64,000 nucleotides of DNA. It comes from CAZBWP01 sp964630265. Lineage in GTDB: Bacteria > Pseudomonadota > Alphaproteobacteria > Rhodospirillales > Defluviicoccaceae. The stretch lies in NCBI GenBank assembly GCA_964630265.1, contig CAZVRW010000014.1, positions 3,608-67,607 on the forward strand. The letters run 5' to 3'. The first letter of the stretch is position 1; the number at the start of each line of letters is the position of its first letter. This document shows, piece by piece, positions 57,924 through 64,000 of this stretch. The position numbers were made by a program, and so were the translations under genes. The notes under the pieces are model-generated. The model did no database searches, was not told the origin of the DNA, and saw nothing but the letters and a program-made list of their open reading frames with translations.

Positions 57924-59156
57924 TCAGCGGGCAGGGGTGTAGACACGATGATACCGGGCGCCCAGCGATGTCAGGATTTCGTAGCCGATGGTACCCGCCT
58001 CGGCGGCCACGGCGTCGATCGGCCGGTCGGGACCGAGCAACTGCACCGTCCGACCCGGAGCGCACGCCGCCGCTGGCACATCCGTGACGTCGAGGGTGAT
58101 CAAGTCCATGGACACCCGGCCTACCAGGGGAACGACGCGACCGCCAATCACCGCAAAGCCGGCATTGCTCAGCGATCGCAAAAAGCCGTCGGCATAGCCG
58201 ACGGCCACCGTGGCGATCCGCTTGGGATGTCTCGCCGTGAAGCTCGCACCATAGCCAACGGTGGAATTTGTGTCAATTTCACGGACTTGCAGGATCGTCG
58301 CATCGAGACGCACGACCGGGCGCATGGGATTGGCGGCGCCGGCGACCGGTGCGCCGCCGTAGAGCGCGATGCCCGGCCGCACCAGATCGCCATGGCAGCC
58401 GGCGCCGAGGAAGATGCCGGCGGAGTTGGCGAGCGACGTCGGCGCCTGCGGCAGGCGGCGGGCGGCGGCAAAAAACGCCTCGCGCTGGCGAGCGTTCAGC
58501 GGATGGGTGGGCGTATCGGCGCAGGCGAAGTGGCTCATCACCGCCGCCAGCGGAAACGCGGCCAGCGGCGACGGATCCGCCGCCAGGGCGGCCAGTTCAT
58601 CCGCCGGCAGACCCAGCCGCGCCATTCCGGTGTCGATGTGCAGGGCCGCCGCGGGCGGGCTCCCGGTCGTCACGGTTCGCGCATACGCCGCCCAGGCGTC
58701 GACGGCGGCGCGGCTGTTCAGCACCGGCCGCAGGCGATGCCCGGCGAACACCGCCTCGGCCCCCGGGGGCGCGCCGTTCAGCACGTAGAGCACCGCGCCC
58801 GCCGCGCCGGCAGCCTCCAGCAGCGCCCGGACGGCGACGCCTTCCCCGGGCGTGGCGACGAAAAACGTCCGGCAGCCGACCCCGGCGAGCGCCGGCACCA
58901 CGCGCGCCGCGCCGAGCCCGTAGGCGTCGGCCTTGACCACCGCGGCGCACTCCGCCGGTGCGACACGCTCGCCGAGGGCCCGCCAATTGGCGACCACCGC
59001 ATCCAGATCGATGGTCAGAACGGCGCTGGCGAGGCGCCCATCCGGCGCACTGCCGGCGAGGCACCCATCCGGCGCACTGCCGGCGAGGCGCCCATCCGGC
59101 GCACTGCCGGCGAGGCGCGTCTCCGGCACACCACCGGGACGGCGCGGTGCGGTCAT
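57924..59156 (-). CDS. alr: alanine racemase with repeat-bearing N-terminal extension
   Basis: 410 aa. It makes D-alanine for peptidoglycan. PLP lysine K75 in AAVVKADAYGLGA; the second catalytic base, Tyr, in STVGYGASFTARHP; MDLITLDVTDV and RVSMD are the other family motifs. The racemase domain begins only at about residue 45: the first 44 residues are an extension made mostly of three copies of RLAGSAPDG. Start ATG 59156 is the first in frame; no later ATG precedes the TIDLDAV strand, so the repeats are probably translated. 6 bp after the dnaB stop. Confidence 0.94.
   Translation of the reverse strand: MTAPRRPGGVPETRLAGSAPDGRLAGSAPDGCLAGSAPDGRLASAVLTIDLDAVVANWRALGERVAPAECAAVVKADAYGLGAARVVPALAGVGCRTFFVATPGEGVAVRALLEAAGAAGAVLYVLNGAPPGAEAVFAGHRLRPVLNSRAAVDAWAAYARTVTTGSPPAAALHIDTGMARLGLPADELAALAADPSPLAAFPLAAVMSHFACADTPTHPLNARQREAFFAAARRLPQAPTSLANSAGIFLGAGCHGDLVRPGIALYGGAPVAGAANPMRPVVRLDATILQVREIDTNSTVGYGASFTARHPKRIATVAVGYADGFLRSLSNAGFAVIGGRVVPLVGRVSMDLITLDVTDVPAAACAPGRTVQLLGPDRPIDAVAAEAGTIGYEILTSLGARYHRVYTPAR
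59031..59111 (-). repeat. three 27-bp in-frame tandem repeats at the alr 5' end
   Basis: Units 59031-59057, 59058-59084, 59085-59111 (plus strand GAGGCGCCCATCCGG + CGCACTGCCGGC; the middle copy has A for G, giving Cys instead of Arg), with a degenerate fourth start GAGGCGCGTCTCCGGC. Encodes RLAGSAPDG nonapeptides ahead of the racemase fold. Confidence 0.95.
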
Positions 59157-59162
59157 CGCAGC

Positions 59163-60596
59163 TCAGCCGTCCGGATAGCCCGGCGGCTGACGATCGGCGA
59201 ACCGAATGTATTCGGGAATGAATCGGAGCTTGATGGTGTCGGTGGAGCCGTGCCGGTGCTTGGCAATGATCGCCTCGGCGACGTTACGCTCCTGACCCTC
59301 GTCCAACTCCTCGCCCTTCAGCCGTCGATAGTAATCGTCGCGATACAGAAAAATCACCACGTCGGCGTCCTGCTCGATGGATCCCGACTCCCGCAGATCG
59401 GAGAGTTGCGGCCGCTTGTCCTCCCGCTGCTCGACGGCGCGCGACAGCTGCGAGATGCCGATGACCGGCACGTTCAATTCCTTGGCGATGGTCTTCAAGG
59501 TCCGGGTGATCGCCGACAGCTCCTGCACGCGGTTCTCGTGCCGCACCCCCGGCGCCGGCGAGATGAGTTGCAGATAGTCGACGACGATCAGGCCGAGGTC
59601 GTGCTGGCGCTTCAGCCGCCGAGCCCGGCTGCGCAGCGCGCTGATCGTCAGCGCCGGCGTATCGTCGATGAAGATGGGCAAGCTCTGCAGCTTGTGCGAG
59701 CCCTCGACCAGCCGCACGAACTCGTCGTTGCTGAGCTTGCCCCGGCGCATATGGTCGGACGGGATGTGCAGGTGCTCGGACAGGATGCGGCTGGCCAGCT
59801 GCTCGCTCGACATTTCCAGCGAGAACAGCCCGACGACGGCGCCGTTGACGTGCTCCTCGGCATAGCGGGCGTAGGCCGCGTTGGTGGCGATGTTGGTGGC
59901 GAACGCCGTCTTCCCCATGCCCGGACGGCCGGCGATGATGATCAGATCCGACGGATGCAGGCCGCCGAGCAGGGCGTCGACGTCGGCCAGTCCGGTGGTG
60001 ACGCCCACCAGTTCGCCCTGCTTGCGCGCCGCCTCGGCCATCTTGACGGCGGACAGGGCCGACGTCTTGAACGGCTTGAAGCCGCTCTCCTGGTCACCCT
60101 TTTCGGCGAGGCTGAACAGCGTCTCTTCGGCGCGTTCAATCAGTTTCGGTGCCGCCTCGTCGACGCCGGCATCGTAGGCCGAGTCGCTGACGCTGCCGCC
60201 GAAGGTGATCAGCTCGCGGCGCAGGAACAGGTCATAGATGATCCGCCCGTATTCGCCGGCGTTGAACACCGTGACCGCCGAGTCCGCCAGCTCCATCAGA
60301 TAGGCGACGCCGCCCAGGTCCTCGAGCTTGCCGTTCTGCGAAAAATAGGGGGCCAGCGTCGCGGGGTTGGCCGACCGTCCCGACTCGATCATCGTGGCGC
60401 AGGCCTCGAAGATGCTGCCGTGTTCCAGCAGCGCGAAGTGCTCGGACCTGAGAAACTCGCCGATCGCCTCGTAGGCCCTGCGGTTGTCGATAAACAGCGC
60501 GCCGAGCAGCCCGCGTTCGGCTTCGATGCTGTGCGGCAGTTGGCGGAAGCCGCCGGGGCGGAGACTGGAGGCGCGAGACGGATCCATGCTGGACAT
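59163..60596 (-). CDS. dnaB: replicative DNA helicase DnaB
   Basis: 477 aa hexameric 5'-3' helicase of the replication fork. N-terminal domain PHSIEAERGLLGALFIDN; RecA-like C-terminal motor with Walker A IIIAGRPGMGKTAFA, GLFSLEMSSEQLA, Walker B LIVVDYLQLI, ISQLSRAVEQREDKRPQLSDLRESGSIEQD split motifs H3/H4, and the arginine-finger region near FLYRDDYY. ATG 60596 (MSSMDPSRASS); ATG 60587 is an alternative. Confidence 0.97.
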   Translation of the reverse strand: MSSMDPSRASSLRPGGFRQLPHSIEAERGLLGALFIDNRRAYEAIGEFLRSEHFALLEHGSIFEACATMIESGRSANPATLAPYFSQNGKLEDLGGVAYLMELADSAVTVFNAGEYGRIIYDLFLRRELITFGGSVSDSAYDAGVDEAAPKLIERAEETLFSLAEKGDQESGFKPFKTSALSAVKMAEAARKQGELVGVTTGLADVDALLGGLHPSDLIIIAGRPGMGKTAFATNIATNAAYARYAEEHVNGAVVGLFSLEMSSEQLASRILSEHLHIPSDHMRRGKLSNDEFVRLVEGSHKLQSLPIFIDDTPALTISALRSRARRLKRQHDLGLIVVDYLQLISPAPGVRHENRVQELSAITRTLKTIAKELNVPVIGISQLSRAVEQREDKRPQLSDLRESGSIEQDADVVIFLYRDDYYRRLKGEELDEGQERNVAEAIIAKHRHGSTDTIKLRFIPEYIRFADRQPPGYPDG

Positions 60597-60681
60597 GACG
60601 CCAGTGTACGCCGCGCCCGCCCCGCGGCAAACGCGGGCAAGTGAAACCAGCGGGGACGAATCGATGCGCTGTGGGTGGGGC

Positions 60682-60690
60682 TGTGGACAA
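60682..60690 (-). promoter_or_regulatory. DnaA-box-like 9-mer upstream of dnaB
   Basis: TGTGGACAA on the plus strand, i.e. TTGTCCACA on the minus strand, one base from the TTATCCACA consensus, 86 bp before the dnaB start. A further GGGGACAA follows directly. A single near-match in GC-rich DNA is weak evidence; no cluster of boxes or AT-rich element is present, so this is not an origin. Confidence 0.25.
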
Positions 60691-60740
60691 CGGGGACAAG
60701 CCGGGTGGGACCTGGGGAAAACCCCGATCGCCGACGCTGC

Positions 60741-61979
60741 TCAGGCGGCGCGGATGGCGCCGTCCCGGGCGGCCGCGGTGATGCGCCGCTCGTCGTCGAC
60801 CATGTAGTCGCGAATCAGCGGCACGGCGTCCGGGCGCTTCGTCAGTTGGACCTGGAAGACCACCAGGCCGAGGTGGCGGAAGGCCACCTCGCTGCCCGCA
60901 AGGTAGAATTCCCACATCCGGCAGAATCGTTCGTCGTAGAGCTGCAGCGCTCGCTCCCGGTTCGCCAGGAAGCGCTCGCGCCACTGCCGCAAGGTCGCCG
61001 CATAGTGCATCCGCAGCACCTCGACGTCGGTGATCCAGAGGCCTTCCTTCTCGACCGCGCCGGCGATTTCGGACAGCGCCGGTATGTAGCCGCCCGGGAA
61101 GATGTATTTGCGCATCCACGGATCGGTGACGCCGGGGCCGTCGACGCGGCCGATGGTGTGCAGCAGCGCTACGCCGTCGTCGGCCAGCAGCCGGTGGACA
61201 GAGGCAAAGAACGTGCGGAAATGGTTGACGCCCACGTGCTCGAACATGCCGACCGACACGATGCGATCGAATTGACCGCCCTGCTCGCGATAGTCGCGTG
61301 CCTCGAAGCGCAGCCGGTCGGTCAGGCGGGCCTTCCCGGCCCGCTCGGTCGCCACCCGCAACTGTTCGCTCGACAACGTGATGCCGGTGACGTCGGCGCC
61401 GAACCGCTCGGCCAGGAACAGTCCGAGGCCGCCCCAGCCGCTGCCGATATCGAGCACCCGGTGCTCCGGCCCGAGGCGCAGCTTGGCCGTGATATGCTGC
61501 TTCTTCTGGAGCTGCGCCGCCTCCAGGGTGTCGGTCTCCCGGCGGAAGTAGGCGCAAGAATACTGCATGTCGGCATCCAGAAACAGCCGGTACAGATCTT
61601 CCGACAGGTCGTAGTGATGGGCGACGTTCTTGCGGGCCCGGGCCACCGGATTGAACTGCTGCAATCGGCGGGCGACGAGCGCCAGCGCGCGCGTCAGCCC
61701 CGTGCCGGCAAACGACTCGAATGCCCCGGTGTGCGCCGTCAACAAACTCAAAAAGTCGTAGAGGGACCCCTGCTCGATGGTCAGCCGACCATCCATGAAC
61801 GCCTCGCCGAGCGCGACCTGGCGTGAAATCGCGAGGCGGCGCGGCAAGGCCGCGTCATGCAACCGGACGACGACGTGCGGACCCGGCGCCTCGCCGAAGT
61901 CATGCCGACAACCGCGGGCATCAATGATCGTCAGTCGCCCGGTCTTGACGAGCCGACGAAACAAGAACGGCAGGATCAT
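60741..61979 (-). CDS. cfa: cyclopropane-fatty-acyl-phospholipid synthase
   Basis: 412 aa from ATG 61979 (GTG 61991 and TTG 62000 are in-frame alternatives). It methylates unsaturated acyl chains of phospholipids with SAM. NVAHHYDLSEDLYRLFLD (lipid-headgroup/active-site loop), DMQYSCAYF, SAM motif VLDIGSGWGGLGLFLAE, then SVGMFEHVGVNHF and KYIFPGGYIPALSE are all canonical. It sits between rplI and dnaB, which are usually neighbours, with 144-148 bp spacers either side, so it is likely its own transcription unit. Confidence 0.95.
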   Translation of the reverse strand: MILPFLFRRLVKTGRLTIIDARGCRHDFGEAPGPHVVVRLHDAALPRRLAISRQVALGEAFMDGRLTIEQGSLYDFLSLLTAHTGAFESFAGTGLTRALALVARRLQQFNPVARARKNVAHHYDLSEDLYRLFLDADMQYSCAYFRRETDTLEAAQLQKKQHITAKLRLGPEHRVLDIGSGWGGLGLFLAERFGADVTGITLSSEQLRVATERAGKARLTDRLRFEARDYREQGGQFDRIVSVGMFEHVGVNHFRTFFASVHRLLADDGVALLHTIGRVDGPGVTDPWMRKYIFPGGYIPALSEIAGAVEKEGLWITDVEVLRMHYAATLRQWRERFLANRERALQLYDERFCRMWEFYLAGSEVAFRHLGLVVFQVQLTKRPDAVPLIRDYMVDDERRITAAARDGAIRAA

Positions 61980-62050
61980 CGCGTCCGCCACAACCCTCAA
62001 TCACCGCGACGCGATCGGAATCGTACGCGCTGGGACGACAGCGTCAACCG

Positions 62051-62086
62051 AAAACGGCGGAGACGGCGCGCCTGCGGCGCCGTCTC
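62051..62086 (-). terminator. terminator after rplI (minus)
   Basis: GAGACGGCGC (62060-62069) / GCGCCGTCTC (62077-62086), 10-bp perfect stem, 7-nt loop, 42 bp past the rplI stop. On the minus strand TTTT follows 6 nt after the stem. Good stem, weak U-tract. Confidence 0.6.
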
Positions 62087-62127
62087 ACTGGGAAGCGTCG
62101 GTTTACGGTGGGGGTCGGCGCGGCGGC

Positions 62128-62778
62128 TCAAGCCTTGCCGGCCGTCTCCTGCGTCGCCGCGTCCTCGTCGTCCGCGGCATCGCCCATCTCGCCGCCGATC
62201 TCCTCCCGCGCATGCTCGGCCGCCTCGGCATCGAACACCGCCTCGATCTGCTCGTCGACGTCGAGGATCTCTTCCTCCTCCTCCTGGCTGCCGATCAGGG
62301 CGCGGCCCCGCGCCGCCTGGAGTTCCGCTTCCTCGGGCGTGCGGGCGACGTTGACGGTGATGCCGACGACCACCTCCGGGTGCAGGCTGACCGAGACGGC
62401 GTGCAGCCCCAGCATCTTGATGGGCCGCGGCAGTTCCACTTGGTGACGCTCGATGGTGACGCCTGCGTCGGTGACCGCGCCGGCCACGTCACGGGCGTTG
62501 ACGGAGCCGTACAACTGGCCGCTCTCGCCGGCTTGGCGGACCAGCATCACCTTCATGCCGTCGAGTTGCCGGGCGACCGCCTCGGCCTCGCCGCGGCGCT
62601 CCAGGTTGACCGCCTCGAGCTGGGCGCGCTCGACCTCGAACCGTTTGCGGTTATCGTCCGTGGCCCGCACCGCCTTTCGCTGCGGGATCAGGAAATTGCG
62701 GGCATATCCGGGGCGGACCTTGACGATCTCGCCCATCTGGCCGAGCTTGGCCACGCGTTGCAGAAGAATAACGTCCAT
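62128..62778 (-). CDS. rplI: 50S ribosomal protein L9
   Basis: 216 aa, longer than E. coli L9 (149 aa). The N-terminal rRNA-binding domain MDVILLQRVAKLGQMGEIV and GYARNFLIPQRKAV is followed by the connecting helix and the C-terminal domain (GQLYGSVNARDVAGAV; ELPRPIKMLGLHAVSVSLHPEV). After about residue 150 there is a strongly acidic Glu/Asp/Ala tail, as is usual in alphaproteobacteria. ATG 62778 overlaps the upstream stop by one base (TGATG). Confidence 0.97.
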   Translation of the reverse strand: MDVILLQRVAKLGQMGEIVKVRPGYARNFLIPQRKAVRATDDNRKRFEVERAQLEAVNLERRGEAEAVARQLDGMKVMLVRQAGESGQLYGSVNARDVAGAVTDAGVTIERHQVELPRPIKMLGLHAVSVSLHPEVVVGITVNVARTPEEAELQAARGRALIGSQEEEEEILDVDEQIEAVFDAEAAEHAREEIGGEMGDAADDEDAATQETAGKA

Positions 62779-63728
62779 CACGATGTCTCCCGATCGGAGG
62801 GGCCGCCGGGCAGGCGGCGCCGGATGCCGATCCATTGCTCGATGATGCCAAGGAGAGCGACGACGGTGCCGACGCCCGGAAGCATGATCAACAGTAAAAC
62901 GTAGAAAGCGGCGAGCATGCCGCCGCCGAAGCTCAACCGGCCGGTCAGCCGATGCACCACCGCCAGACCGACGAAAAAGAACGGAACCGCCAACACCACG
63001 GCGATATTGCGCGCCAGATAGCCGAGATCGCCCCCCGCCACCAGCGCCAGCGCGGCGGCGGCCACCAGCACCCACGACAACCAGTCCGGCAGGGTGAGAT
63101 CGGACCAGCGCGGCGTCGGTCGCAGGTTGCGGCCGCGCTTGACCAGCAGTGTCTGTGCCAGCCCCGTGTTGAGCGCCATGGCGGCGATCCACACGGCGCC
63201 GCCGAGGCCGAGGAACATCGGCGTGATCGAGCCGGTCACCTCCCGCCGATCAACCTCCGACAGGGTCGGAAACCCCTGCTTCACCCAGTCGTCGAGGGCC
63301 TCCTGCAAGGTCGCCTCGATGCCCATCGCGCCGCCGAGAGCGAAAAGGCCGAAACCGGCGACGGCGACGGCGGCAAAGACGCTGAGCGACGCCAGCACAT
63401 CGCCGGCCGGCACCCATGTCTCGGGGCCGCCGGGACCCGCCGCCTGGCGTCGGCCGAGCGCTTGGCGGACCACCATCCATGACGGCAGCGCATGCATGCC
63501 GACGAACACGGCGGCCGCGGCGGCCGGGCCCAGCAGCATGATGAGCACGATGCCGGAGGCCGCGGCGATGGGCACCGCCCCGGCGCCGAGCCCGAGGCCG
63601 ACCCAGAGGATCGGCAGCGGCGTGAAATACGCGAGCAACGCCGCGAACATCCCGCCGCTGAGGCCGGTCAGCAACAGCAGCGCCGCGACGCCGCCGCCGA
63701 GGATGGCGAGAACCATGGGTTGAGCCAT
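62778..63728 (-). CDS. DUF2232 family membrane protein
   Basis: 316 aa from ATG 63728 (MAQPMVLAILGGGVAALLLL), 8 or so membrane helices. It lies between rpsR and rplI, the typical place of DUF2232 proteins in Rhodospirillales-like alphaproteobacteria. MFAALLAYFTPLPILWVGLGLG and the C-terminal LLLIMLPGVGTVVALLGIIEQW are the recognisable parts. Family function unknown (distant resemblance to energy-coupling/YybS-like membrane proteins). The longer frame to 63974 runs into rpsR in the wrong phase. Confidence 0.85.
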   Translation of the reverse strand: MAQPMVLAILGGGVAALLLLTGLSGGMFAALLAYFTPLPILWVGLGLGAGAVPIAAASGIVLIMLLGPAAAAAVFVGMHALPSWMVVRQALGRRQAAGPGGPETWVPAGDVLASLSVFAAVAVAGFGLFALGGAMGIEATLQEALDDWVKQGFPTLSEVDRREVTGSITPMFLGLGGAVWIAAMALNTGLAQTLLVKRGRNLRPTPRWSDLTLPDWLSWVLVAAAALALVAGGDLGYLARNIAVVLAVPFFFVGLAVVHRLTGRLSFGGGMLAAFYVLLLIMLPGVGTVVALLGIIEQWIGIRRRLPGGPSDRETS

Positions 63729-63781
63729 GCTGCGTGCGTGCCTGTTGCCTCGCCGGCGCCGTCCTGGTTGGGCGATCCGCG

Positions 63782-64000
63782 CTAACTGATGACGTAGGGA
63801 AGCAGACCGAGGAAACGCGCCCGCTTGATGGCGCGCGCCAGTTCCCGTTGCTTCTTCGCCGACACCGCGGTGATCCGGCTCGGCACGATCTTGCCGCGTT
63901 CCGAGACGAAGCGTTGCAGCAGTTTCGTATCCTTGTAATCGATCTGCGGCGCGTTGGGGCCGGAGAACGGGCACGACTTGCGCCGGCGGAAGAACGGGCG
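63782..64000 (-). CDS. rpsR: 30S ribosomal protein S18 (5' end beyond window)
   Basis: 72 codons plus TAG are visible; the start lies right of base 64000. The translation RPFFRRRKSCPFSGPNAPQ, then IDYKDTKLLQRFVSERGKIV, then PSRITAVSAKKQRELARAIK and RARFLGLLPYVIS is a full match to S18, including the R-K-x-C-P-F zinc-less motif near the N-terminus. Opens the rpsR - DUF2232 - rplI operon; rpsF is expected just outside. Confidence 0.96.
   Translation of the reverse strand, partial: RPFFRRRKSCPFSGPNAPQIDYKDTKLLQRFVSERGKIVPSRITAVSAKKQRELARAIKRARFLGLLPYVIS

Noticed and set aside
57099..60644. A 1181-codon open frame on the plus strand across mlaE, alr and dnaB
   Set aside because: It is the antisense shadow of three strongly recognised genes in very GC-rich DNA; its sequence is Arg/His/Gly/Gln-rich with no domains, and the APIRRTAGE repeat in it is only the alr minisatellite read backwards.

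Overview
The window is a very GC-rich (about 70% G+C by eye) chromosomal segment of an alphaproteobacterium, most likely a Rhodospirillales-type organism. The main support is the right-end order rpsR - DUF2232 - rplI - (cfa) - dnaB - alr - mlaE - mlaF - radA - cvpA - purF - SDR, together with adjacent metX/metW, an H+-type MotA/MotB pair, Bpt, YceI plus cytochrome b561, and MBH-ordered Mrp antiporter genes. Coding density is high. Many junctions are 1-4 bp start/stop overlaps (ATGA, GTGA, TTGA, TGATG), so translational coupling is the rule. I found no tRNA, rRNA, insertion sequence, prophage or CRISPR array. One 100-N assembly gap lies at 29487-29586.

Layout. 1-4836 (minus): an OmpA-like secreted protein, a MotA/TolQ/ExbB-like channel protein, a coiled-coil OmpA/MotB-like partner and an MFS permease. 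4960-6399 (minus): suhB and efp. 6654-11393 (plus): ilvC, a penicillin-acylase-family Ntn-hydrolase and threonine dehydratase, meeting a flavin reductase tail to tail. 12064-13871: flagellar stator motA-motB. 13958-15961: bpt and an orphan Tat-exported TRAP binding protein.

16107-30999 (minus) is the dominant feature: two complete, divergent Mrp/MBH-type cation/proton antiporter clusters head to tail. Each has the order E-F-G-A'(MbhD/E)-B-C-D-D2-D3, that is three NuoL/M/N-like antiporter subunits per cluster and no canonical full-length MrpA. The upstream copy fuses A' to B through an Ala/Pro/Ser repeat that is broken by the assembly gap.

31249-41917: a DsbA-family thiol protein, argG, a small DRR-repeat protein, the chorismate mutase - hisC - prephenate dehydrogenase operon, divergent metX-metW, an AI-2E-family permease, a methyltransferase, gloB and a GST. 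41950-47000: small membrane proteins, YceI/cytochrome b561, a lipoprotein, a DUF2934-DUF4332 protein and an L,D-transpeptidase. 46966-48926: a phosphonate-degradation pair (phnX and its associated FAD oxidase). 49304-51115: ggt. 51116-51665 is non-coding and full of hairpins. 51666 to the right end is a housekeeping stretch, all on the minus strand, covering purine synthesis, DNA repair and replication, phospholipid transport, D-alanine, cyclopropane lipid and ribosomal proteins.

The most unusual points are the duplicated MBH-ordered Mrp complexes with different pathway-residue losses in their third antiporter subunits, the recurrent in-frame 27-30 bp minisatellites in three genes, and the hairpin-rich intergenic region next to ggt.
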